Assembly: GCA_023260355.1 (NCBI GenBank)
Contig: JALQVJ010000010.1
Coordinates: forward strand, 1 to 5,109
Length of the DNA: 5,109 nucleotides
Direction of reading: 5' to 3'
Source: Burkholderiaceae bacterium
Lineage (GTDB): Bacteria > Pseudomonadota > Gammaproteobacteria > Burkholderiales > Burkholderiaceae_C
Shown: positions 1 through 5,109 of the stretch, piece after piece
Numbering within the stretch: position 1 is the stretch's first letter
Layout: each line of letters starts with the position of its first letter
The notes under the pieces: model-generated
Seen by the model: only the letters and a program-made list of their open reading frames with translations
What the model was told of the DNA's origin: nothing
The model's database searches: none
Position numbers and translations under genes: made by a program

Positions 1-1508
1 CAAGGCCAGTGCTGCAGCAGGATTCCGATGCCGACAAAGGCCAATACACACAGCGCGGCAGGCACGGGTGTGACCATCCACATAGCGCCTGGCACAGCGG
101 CCCACCACATCAAAACCAAGCGCAGCAATTCAATCGCATCACCCGCCCAAACCCAAAACTGAGCCCACAACGCGCCAGCCAAAGTCAATGGCAAAACGCA
201 CCAGCTCACCCAGGGAATCACCATGGCATTGGCGGCGATGCCAACCCAGGAAATTTGCCCAAACCACCAGGCGCTCAGCGGCGCCAGAGCAAAACTCAAC
301 TGCACCTGCCGCTTGGCTGTACCCCACACGATACCGAGCCCTCGCTCTTGATTGCTTTGAGGCAAGATGAAGAGAACACCGACGGCCAAGAAGCTCAACC
401 AAAAGCCCGCTTGGAGTGCCGCCCACGGATCCCACGTGAGGACGCATACGGCCACCCACAACCACACCAAAGATTTGGGCCAGTCCACCGCCCAAAGGCG
501 CAAAGACATGGCTGCGATCAACATGCAAAAGGCGCGTTGGACTGGCACTTCCCAGCCCGCCAAAGCCGCGTATCCGCCCGCCAGAATGAGTGTCCCAATG
601 AATATCAATCCTGCGCTTGAGATTCGCAGGCCCCATCGCGGTCGAACGAAAACCACACCTCTCCACAAGACACCGATCAGCATCGACGCGATGCTTGCCC
701 ACACCGTCAAGTGCAAGCCCGAGACGCTGACAAGGTGTGCAGTGCCGGTCACGCGCAAGACGTGCCAATCATCGACCCCAAGTGCTGACTGATCGCCCAC
801 CCATAGCGCGGACAGCCAAGGCTTGCTGGACTCACTGGCAGCGCTGCGCCACAGGGCACTTCGCCAAGCCTGGCGCCAGCCGATCCATGAATGCCAGGGG
901 CTTTGCTGAATCTGTGTTGCGGCTTCGCCCTGCCAAGCACGCACGTATCCGACGCCCCAAACTTGGTCTCGCCATTGCCGAAGCTCCGAATCCCATCCTC
1001 CCGGATTGGCGTAGCCTCGCGGCATTTTGATTCGCGCATTGAAACGCCAGCGCTCACCAGCCTTCGGCTTTTGACCGCTGCCTGCGCGATACCAACTCAA
1101 TTTGACCCGCCCGCCTGTATCCCGCCAAGTGGTTGGGGCGTGGCCCTCCTGGGGCAGCTCGCGCCATGCTTTGACAGCCAGGGTCACCCCGATCACATCA
1201 GCGCCAAGACGAGGCCAGTCGGCGATGACGCCTTCGATCTGAACATCGTGACGCGCAGTCAACTTTGGCACCGACGCATCCAGATAGTTGGCGTGCAAGC
1301 CTGTGATGGCAAACGACACCCCAACGAGACATCCCGCAGACGAGGCGCTCAACAGCACCGGAAGGATCCCTTTGCGCCACTGAATCGCTGCACCAAGGAC
1401 AAGCGCGCTGATCCCAAGCACAGCCGTGTACTGCCACTCCGACCACAGCCTCACCTGCTGCAACTGGATTGCGATACCAACCAACCAGGCCACCAAGTTA
1501 CCGATCAA
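1..1508 (-). CDS. comEC: ComEC/Rec2-family DNA internalization channel (C-terminus beyond left edge; non-ATG start)
   Basis: Inner-membrane channel protein that carries single-stranded DNA into the cytoplasm during natural transformation. I translated the minus strand and the frame is open from about 1604 to position 1, giving about 502 residues from the chosen TTG at 1508. Residues 5-70 contain three hydrophobic segments. They are followed by a soluble DUF4131-type region with the family motif GYANPGGWD (residues 165-173). The Competence domain then shows TGTAHLVSVSGLH (254-266), GWEVPVQRA (318-326) and GFWLSFLAVG (368-377), all hallmarks of ComEC. Family members are usually about 750-850 residues, so the last membrane segments and the metallo-beta-lactamase-like domain lie outside the window. 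No in-frame ATG exists near the 5' end. Candidate starts are GTG 1583, TTG 1508, TTG 1496 and GTG 1493. TTG 1508 is preferred because it sits just before the first membrane segment and has a weak AGAAAG six bases upstream. Identity is near certain; the start is not. Whether the cell is transformable cannot be judged here. Confidence 0.93.
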   Translation of the reverse strand, partial: MIGNLVAWLVGIAIQLQQVRLWSEWQYTAVLGISALVLGAAIQWRKGILPVLLSASSAGCLVGVSFAITGLHANYLDASVPKLTARHDVQIEGVIADWPRLGADVIGVTLAVKAWRELPQEGHAPTTWRDTGGRVKLSWYRAGSGQKPKAGERWRFNARIKMPRGYANPGGWDSELRQWRDQVWGVGYVRAWQGEAATQIQQSPWHSWIGWRQAWRSALWRSAASESSKPWLSALWVGDQSALGVDDWHVLRVTGTAHLVSVSGLHLTVWASIASMLIGVLWRGVVFVRPRWGLRISSAGLIFIGTLILAGGYAALAGWEVPVQRAFCMLIAAMSLRLWAVDWPKSLVWLWVAVCVLTWDPWAALQAGFWLSFLAVGVLFILPQSNQERGLGIVWGTAKRQVQLSFALAPLSAWWFGQISWVGIAANAMVIPWVSWCVLPLTLAGALWAQFWVWAGDAIELLRLVLMWWAAVPGAMWMVTPVPAALCVLAFVGIGILLQHWP

Positions 1509-1590
1509 ATCAGACTTTCTGCGCGGCGCATACCGAGATCGGCAAGAGGTCTCTTTTGAATTTGCGCAGCGGCCTACCCACACTAGCCCG

Positions 1591-1638
1591 TCGATGCATT
1601 CTGTTCAATCTCTCTACAATCACAACGAATGCAATCGA
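1591..1638. repeat. Imperfect inverted repeat bracketing the putative ridA -10 box
   Basis: The left arm TCGATGCATTC (1591-1601) is the reverse complement of the right arm GAATGCAATCGA (1627-1638), apart from one extra A in the right arm. The 25-base spacer contains the TACAAT box, and the right arm runs into the ribosome binding site of the RidA-family gene. The arrangement could be a pair of operator half-sites for a dimeric regulator. If transcription starts near 1627 the left arm is not in the mRNA, so an RNA hairpin is less likely. Function is inferred only from position. Confidence 0.5.
1615..1620 (+). promoter_or_regulatory. Putative sigma-70 -10 box for the RidA-family gene
   Basis: TACAAT differs from TATAAT at one position and lies 31 bases before the start codon, which would give a short leader of about 25 bases. 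No good -35 hexamer lies 16-18 bases upstream; the best is TCGATG at 1591-1596, with three of six matches. If this is the promoter, it probably needs an activator or is weak. Confidence 0.4.
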
Positions 1639-1650
1639 GAGGAAAATCAC

Positions 1651-2109
1651 ATGGACATCTACGACACACTCAAAAGCCTGAACATTGAACTGCCACCAGT
1701 GGCCACGCCAGCCGCGGCATACGTGCCCTTTGTGCAAGCCGGACCGATGGTTTATTTAAGCGGCCATATCGCCAAGAAAGACGGTGGCGTTTGGGCCGGT
1801 CAGCTTGGCAAAAACATGGATACTGCTGGCGGCCAAGCTGCCGCGCGTGCGGTGGCCATCGACCTGATGGGTACGCTGCATGTGGCATGCGGTGGAGACT
1901 TGAGGCGTGTCAAACGCATCGTCAAGTTGACCAGCCTAGTGAATTCCAGCCCCGATTTCGTGGAACACCATTTGGTGACCAATGGTTGCTCAGAATTGCT
2001 GGCGCAGGTCTTTGGAGACAAAGGCGCACACGCAAGAAGCGCCTTTGGCGTCGCCCAATTGCCGATGGGCGCCTGCGTTGAAATTGAAATGATCGCAGAG
2101 TTGAATTGA
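1651..2109 (+). CDS. RidA/YjgF/UK114-family protein (YjgF_endoribonc-type subgroup)
   Basis: A 152-residue small protein, probably cytoplasmic and trimeric as in the family. RidA proper hydrolyses reactive enamine/imine intermediates made by PLP enzymes. The related subgroup that this gene resembles is mostly uncharacterised, so the substrate is unknown. The N-terminus reads LNIELPPVATPAAAYVPFVQ (residues 10-29), followed by MVYLSGHI (33-40). This matches the longer 150-155 residue subgroup rather than the 128-residue RidA. The C-terminal ARSAFGVAQLPMGACVEIE (residues 128-146) carries Arg129, equivalent to the substrate-binding Arg of RidA. The start is ATG 1651 because a good Shine-Dalgarno (GAGAGGA, 1637-1643) lies seven bases upstream. 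The frame runs open further back to 1426, but that would overlap comEC and lose this site. It is divergent from comEC and convergent with soxB, so it is a single-gene transcription unit. No functional link to sulfur oxidation or DNA uptake is visible. Confidence 0.92.
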   Translation: MDIYDTLKSLNIELPPVATPAAAYVPFVQAGPMVYLSGHIAKKDGGVWAGQLGKNMDTAGGQAAARAVAIDLMGTLHVACGGDLRRVKRIVKLTSLVNSSPDFVEHHLVTNGCSELLAQVFGDKGAHARSAFGVAQLPMGACVEIEMIAELN

Positions 2110-2125
2110 GCCCCTCCAGGGCAAT

Positions 2126-2153
2126 AAAAAAGCCGGACAGTGTCCGGCTTTTT
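2126..2153. terminator. Bidirectional intrinsic terminator between convergent ridA-like gene and soxB
   Basis: A perfect GC-rich stem GCCGGAC (2132-2138) pairs with GTCCGGC (2142-2148) around a three-base loop AGT. It is preceded by six A and followed by five T. Read on the plus strand it ends the RidA-family transcript 16 bases after its stop codon. Read on the minus strand it ends the sox operon just after soxB. The A and T tracts extend the stem further on either strand. Confidence 0.92.
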
Positions 2154-2167
2154 CTTTCTGGGGCAAC

Positions 2168-3889
2168 TCAGGCAATACCTGGATTGCCAGCCATGTTCAC
2201 CACTTTGGGGGTGTTGATCTTTCGAGGTGCAATGACCGGGTGTGCCTTGAAGTAGGTCTCCATGACATCCCAAATGGCCGGCCCTTGTGCGCCCTCGGCA
2301 ACCGGAGCCCAACCCGCCACTTTGTATGTTTTGTCGGCATCGATGAGCTTGCCGTTCAAACGCATATCGGTGATTCGGTTGCCGCTACCAGCTTTCGGGT
2401 TGCAGGTGTATTCCAGGCCACCGACACGCACCATGTCACCGCCCTGCTGGTAGTAAGGATCTGGGTTGAACAGGTTATCGGCGATGTCTTCCAAGACGGT
2501 CTTGATGGTCGCCCCTGTCATATTGGTCAAAGTCGACGTGGGATAAGTGATGGCCACTTGATCCATCAAATGGTCGCGTGTGATCGCCTGCCCCGGCAGA
2601 ATCGTCGTGCCCCAGCGGAAGCCAGGTGACAACGCCATATCCGCCCCGCGCACCTCCATCAAGGCGTCCACGATCAGCTGGTCCCAAGAACCGTTGAAAT
2701 TGCCACGGCGATACAGCAGGCCTTCGGAGACGGCAAGCTTTTCTTCGAGCTTGGCTTTGTAGGGCTCTCGCACCTTGGTGATGTAGGCATCCATCTCGGG
2801 ATCTGCCTCCAAGAGATTCGCAAAGACCGGCAACAAACGGTAGCGGAAGTCCTGGATCTTGCCACCTCGCACATCAAAGTCCAGCACGCCCAAGAACTTT
2901 GAATTCGATCCAGCGTTGGTCACCAACGTCACGCCGCCGGAATTTTTGACCTTCACGGGAGCTGGCATGCCGTCATGCGTGTGACCACCCATGATCGCGT
3001 CGATACCCCGCACGCGTGACGCCATTTTGATGTCGACATCCATGCCGTTGTGCGAAATGACCACCACGACTTGAGCCCCCTTGCCACGGACCTCGTCGAC
3101 AACCTCTTGCATGTGCTCGTCTTTGATGCCGAAAGTCCAATCGGGCACCATGTGGCGCGGGTTCGCAATGGGTGTATACGGGAACGCCTGACCAATCACA
3201 GCAACAGCCACGCCGTTGATGGTTCGCATTGAATAGGGCTTGAAGACCTGATCCTCAAAGTCTCTGGTGTGCACGTTTTGTGCCAAGAAATCAAGTTTGC
3301 CGGCAAAGTCCTTCTCAACAATTTCTTGGACTCGCTCTGCGCCCAAAGTGAATTCCCAGTGGGGACACATCATGTCCACGCCCAGCAATTTGCAAGCGTC
3401 AACCATGTCCTGACCGTTGGTCCACAATGCGGTTGCAGAGCCCTGCCATGTGTCTCCGCCGTCCAGCAAAATCGCGTTGGGTCTGCTGGCTCGCATGCGC
3501 TTGACCAATGTCGCCAAATGCGCAAAACCGCCCACCTTGCCGTAGGTCCGCGCTGCTTGCTCAAAATCCAGGTAAGTGAAGGCGTGCGCCTCAGCCGTGT
3601 TGGGCACAATATTGAAGTGTTTCAACAGCGCTTCTCCCACGATGTGCGGGGGGCGGCCGTACGCCTCAGCGACACCCATGTTGACACTGGGCTCGCGAAA
3701 ATAGATCGGCTTCAACTGCGCATGGCAATCCGTGAAATGCAAAAAGCTCACATTGCCGAATTTCGGCACCTCGTACAAAAGTTCCGCAGCACGGGCCTTG
3801 CCAGCCAACACGTCCTTGTGTGCGAGGGCCATGCCACCAGCGCTGGCAATGGCCAGCATTTGCATGAATTCACGACGTCCGATGCTCAT
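2168..3889 (-). CDS. soxB: SoxB, periplasmic thiosulfohydrolase (dimanganese)
   Basis: A 573-residue protein of normal SoxB length. It hydrolyses the terminal sulfone group from SoxY-cysteine S-thiosulfonate, releasing sulfate, and acts repeatedly in the periplasmic Sox cycle. A twin-arginine signal is plain: Arg5-Arg6 in GRREFMQ, a hydrophobic stretch at 11-23 and an A-R-A cleavage site at about 32-34. The calcineurin-like metallophosphatase domain (about 45-310) shows HFTDCHAQ (Asp54, His56), GGDTWQGS (Asp146), PHWEFT (His177, where 5'-nucleotidases have N-H-E), SHNGMD (His280) and GGHTHDG (His303, His305). All expected metal ligands appear present. A 5'-nucleotidase C-terminal-type domain covers about 380-545. 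The start ATG 3889 has a Shine-Dalgarno AAGGA (3901-3897) seven bases upstream and places the twin arginines correctly. It is the last gene of the visible sox cluster, 85 bases downstream of soxX, with a terminator-like hairpin in that gap. Nothing is truncated or broken. Confidence 0.98.
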   Translation of the reverse strand: MSIGRREFMQMLAIASAGGMALAHKDVLAGKARAAELLYEVPKFGNVSFLHFTDCHAQLKPIYFREPSVNMGVAEAYGRPPHIVGEALLKHFNIVPNTAEAHAFTYLDFEQAARTYGKVGGFAHLATLVKRMRASRPNAILLDGGDTWQGSATALWTNGQDMVDACKLLGVDMMCPHWEFTLGAERVQEIVEKDFAGKLDFLAQNVHTRDFEDQVFKPYSMRTINGVAVAVIGQAFPYTPIANPRHMVPDWTFGIKDEHMQEVVDEVRGKGAQVVVVISHNGMDVDIKMASRVRGIDAIMGGHTHDGMPAPVKVKNSGGVTLVTNAGSNSKFLGVLDFDVRGGKIQDFRYRLLPVFANLLEADPEMDAYITKVREPYKAKLEEKLAVSEGLLYRRGNFNGSWDQLIVDALMEVRGADMALSPGFRWGTTILPGQAITRDHLMDQVAITYPTSTLTNMTGATIKTVLEDIADNLFNPDPYYQQGGDMVRVGGLEYTCNPKAGSGNRITDMRLNGKLIDADKTYKVAGWAPVAEGAQGPAIWDVMETYFKAHPVIAPRKINTPKVVNMAGNPGIA

Positions 3890-3930
3890 GGAATATTCCT
3901 TGTTAATTGAACACTGATATACATAAACCT

Positions 3931-3964
3931 AAAAAAGCGATGCCACCAAAACGATGGCACCGCT
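3931..3964 (-). terminator. Intrinsic terminator between soxX and soxB
   Basis: On the minus strand AGCGGTGCCA (3964-3955) pairs with TGGCATCGCT (3945-3936), a ten-base-pair stem with one G-U pair and a nine-base loop. The second arm is followed by a run of six T (3936-3931, the first shared with the arm's final base). It begins ten bases after the soxX stop codon. The shape is that of a rho-independent terminator inside the operon, so a fraction of transcripts should stop after soxX. A weak promoter for soxB (TTGGTG 3949-3944, 18 bases, TATGTA 3925-3920) is possible, but each hexamer has only three of six matches. Confidence 0.8.
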
Positions 3965-3974
3965 GCAATGCCTG

Positions 3975-4625
3975 TTACTTGTTCACAGGCGAGTTCGGGT
4001 CAAGCAAGAGCGCCACCAAATGACGCACCTGGTCTTGATCTAGGACGCCGTTGTGACCAGCACGAGGCATGTTGGAACAGGCGTTATAAGCACGCGCGTT
4101 CCAAATTTTGCCCCATGTGTACTCCACCACCGGCTTGGCGGCGGCACTGCTGGGATCGCTCACGCCACGCAACTTGCCGTAGTTGTAGAGGCTGGGGCCC
4201 AAGGTACCGTAAGAGACCTGCTCTTTCGTGATTTGGTGACAGTTGTAGCAGTTGCCACCATTGTTGGACGTGGTCTTGTCTTTCCACGTCATGCCCTTGC
4301 CGCTCTCGGCAATCTTGTTGCCTTGTTTCCAATCGCCCATGAAGTTGCCATCTGTGGGCCACTGAATGGCCTTCAAGTTGGCTTCCTCAATGGCCTTGGC
4401 TGTCGCGGCGTCGAGGGACTTGCCTGCGACGTCAGCCTCTGAGCACAAACGATTGGAATCGTCCTGCTTCATCCGCTCTGCCTTGGCAATGCCTTTGCTG
4501 TGAAACGTCTTGATCGCTTCCGCGGTCAGCTTGTCGTAATCAGCGCTGGACTTTTGAACGGCCGTGCACGCTGTCAAGCCACCCACCAAACCGAGCGCGG
4601 CGATAGAAAGTGTCAGTTTTTTCAT
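3975..4625 (-). CDS. soxX: SoxX, monoheme c-type cytochrome subunit of SoxXA (long form)
   Basis: A 216-residue subunit of the SoxXA cytochrome. SoxXA oxidatively couples thiosulfate to the SoxY cysteine; SoxX takes the electrons from SoxA and passes them to a soluble cytochrome. The heme-binding motif CYNCH is at residues 126-130, with a probable distal Met ligand at 186 in NMPRAGH, the usual SoxX ending. The protein is longer than short SoxX forms of about 150 residues. The extra residues, about 25-100, include Cys61 and the conserved-looking stretch WPTDGNFMGDWKQG (89-102). Cys61 and Cys183 could form a disulfide, which is a guess. The signal peptide MKKLTLSIAALGLVGG is followed by L-T-A-C (17-20), which fits a lipobox with Cys20 lipidated, although ordinary Sec cleavage is also possible. 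The start ATG 4625 has AAGGAG (4636-4631) five bases upstream. Nine bases separate it from the soxA stop, so the two genes are co-transcribed. Confidence 0.96.
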   Translation of the reverse strand: MKKLTLSIAALGLVGGLTACTAVQKSSADYDKLTAEAIKTFHSKGIAKAERMKQDDSNRLCSEADVAGKSLDAATAKAIEEANLKAIQWPTDGNFMGDWKQGNKIAESGKGMTWKDKTTSNNGGNCYNCHQITKEQVSYGTLGPSLYNYGKLRGVSDPSSAAAKPVVEYTWGKIWNARAYNACSNMPRAGHNGVLDQDQVRHLVALLLDPNSPVNK

Positions 4626-4630
4626 GTCAG

Positions 4631-4637
4631 CTCCTTA
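4631..4637 (-). promoter_or_regulatory. soxX ribosome binding site overlapping the soxA stop codon
   Basis: On the minus strand the soxA stop TAA (4637-4635) supplies the first two bases of AAGGAG (4636-4631), which lies five bases before the soxX ATG. A ribosome ending soxA stops on the soxX binding site, so the two subunits of SoxXA are probably translationally coupled, which suits an equal-ratio complex. Confidence 0.75.
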
Positions 4638-5109
4638 GCGCTTGATGGCTGGTGCGATGCTCTTGGCACCCTTGGCATTCACACCCATGTAGACACCCAA
4701 CGCAATGGTGGCATCACCGGCGAAGTCGGGTTCAGGGAAGCGCTGCTGGCGATAGCAATCGTTGATGCGCTTTTGCATGGTCCACATTTGACCGTTGCCC
4801 ACGCGATAGGCAGGCCAGGCTGCAAAGCCAATACCGTCACCGGGATTCGAGCTCAACACAGGCAAATCTTGCAAGCGAATTCGCTTGCCTTCAGCGCCGT
4901 GACACGTGTTGCATGAGAAGTCATGCGTGCTGCTGCGCCAGTAGAAGAGGCGCTTGCCCACTTCGTACATGTCGCGCTCTTTCTCGTGCGCTTGAGGAAT
5001 GTTGAACGCGAGCCCGCGTGACTGACCAGCAACATAGGTTGCGAGATCGCGCAAATTCGCCTGCTCACCCTTGTTGTAGGGTGTCTTGGCCACATCTGCC
5101 GCTTTGATG
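4635..5109 (-). CDS. soxA: SoxA, diheme or monoheme cytochrome subunit of SoxXA (N-terminus beyond right edge)
   Basis: The C-terminal 158 residues of SoxA, the catalytic subunit of SoxXA that joins thiosulfate to the SoxY carrier in the periplasm. The frame is open to the right edge, beginning IKAADVAKTPYNKG. The active-site heme motif CNTCHG is encoded at 4913-4896. The conserved Cys of NDCYRQQRFPEP is at 4757-4755 and corresponds to the SoxA cysteine that serves as the persulfide-modified heme ligand in characterised SoxXA. SoxA is typically about 260-290 residues, so the signal peptide and the region that would hold a second, N-terminal heme in diheme types lie outside the window. The heme count therefore cannot be read here. 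The GTG at 5093 is internal: homology-like sequence continues upstream of it. The gene is followed nine bases later by soxX. Confidence 0.95.
   Translation of the reverse strand, partial: IKAADVAKTPYNKGEQANLRDLATYVAGQSRGLAFNIPQAHEKERDMYEVGKRLFYWRSSTHDFSCNTCHGAEGKRIRLQDLPVLSSNPGDGIGFAAWPAYRVGNGQMWTMQKRINDCYRQQRFPEPDFAGDATIALGVYMGVNAKGAKSIAPAIKR

Larger units (their letters stand above)
1509..1650. other. Divergent intergenic region between comEC and the RidA-family gene
   Basis: About 140 bp from which both flanking genes must be transcribed. It holds the probable plus-strand -10 box and ribosome binding site of the RidA-family gene and an imperfect inverted repeat. It also holds a weak minus-strand promoter candidate for comEC, TTGAAC (1608-1603), 17 bases, TAGTGT (1585-1580). 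That candidate would start RNA near 1573, downstream of GTG 1583, and so slightly favours a comEC start at 1508 or later. A short minus-strand reading frame from the ATG at 1599 to a stop at 1510 encodes 29 residues rich in Arg. I see no reason to call it a gene. Confidence 0.6.

Noticed and set aside
9..620. Plus-strand open frame of 203 codons at the left end
   Set aside because: It is antisense to comEC. The product is low-complexity, rich in His, Gln, Pro and Arg with no recognisable domain, while the opposite strand gives clear ComEC motifs throughout.
139..768. Minus-strand ATG-started frame of 209 codons
   Set aside because: It is a shifted frame of comEC. The real frame, offset by one base, gives membrane segments and the TGTAH and SGLH motifs; this one gives none.
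891..1559. Plus-strand frame of 222 codons
   Set aside because: Antisense to the N-terminal part of comEC; composition has no protein-like pattern and there is no convincing ribosome binding site.
1510..1599. Short minus-strand reading frame starting at ATG 1599 as a comEC leader peptide or the lost comEC start
   Set aside because: The 29-residue product is not hydrophobic, does not resemble a ComEC N-terminus and lacks a clear ribosome binding site. It ends two bases before TTG 1508, which is suggestive of coupling but not enough to call a gene.
1426..1650. A 75-residue N-terminal extension of the RidA-family protein from an upstream ATG
   Set aside because: The extension overlaps comEC and crosses the putative promoter, its sequence is unlike the family, and ATG 1651 has a good ribosome binding site and matches the family's normal N-terminus.
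2168..3889. SoxB as an ordinary 5'-nucleotidase or UshA-type enzyme
   Set aside because: The fold is shared, but the twin-arginine signal, the PHWEFT variant of the metal-binding motif, the overall length and the neighbouring soxX and soxA all point to SoxB.
3269..3910. Plus-strand frame of 213 codons
   Set aside because: Antisense to soxB, whose strand shows a twin-arginine signal and all metal-binding motifs.
4053..4442. Plus-strand frame of 129 codons, and a similar one at 4500-4916
   Set aside because: Antisense shadows of soxX and soxA; no family features and no independent start signals.

Overview
The window looks like a piece of a betaproteobacterial chromosome, most likely Burkholderiales (Comamonadaceae-like). 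This is inferred from the protein flavours, the moderate-to-high GC content and the A-X-B order of the sulfur-oxidation genes; no marker gene in the window settles the taxonomy. It holds five protein genes and no RNA gene, mobile element or CRISPR array.

Layout. Positions 1 to about 1508 (minus strand) carry the N-terminal two thirds of a comEC/rec2-type DNA-uptake channel. Its frame is open to the left edge, but it has no ATG near its 5' end, so it is easily missed. A divergent intergenic region of about 140 bp follows, with a probable promoter and an imperfect inverted repeat. A RidA/YjgF-family gene (plus strand, 1651-2109) comes next. A bidirectional intrinsic terminator at 2126-2153 separates it from the convergent sox genes. 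The rest, 2168 to 5109, is the 3' end of a sox operon read on the minus strand in the order soxA (5' end off the window), soxX, soxB.

How the genes work together. SoxA and SoxX form the SoxXA c-type cytochrome, which oxidatively attaches thiosulfate (or related sulfur) to the SoxY swinging arm. SoxB is the Mn-dependent thiosulfohydrolase that releases sulfate from SoxY-bound sulfonate. All three act in the periplasm. soxA and soxX are tightly coupled: the soxA stop codon lies partly within the soxX ribosome binding site. Between soxX and soxB there is a hairpin followed by six T, a textbook intrinsic terminator. soxB may therefore be expressed at a different level from soxAX or from its own promoter. 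SoxYZ, SoxCD and any regulator would lie outside the window.

I did not find a previously undescribed system. The items most worth a second look are the soxX-soxB terminator, a lipobox-like signal on SoxX, the non-ATG start of comEC and the inverted repeat that brackets the putative ridA -10 box.
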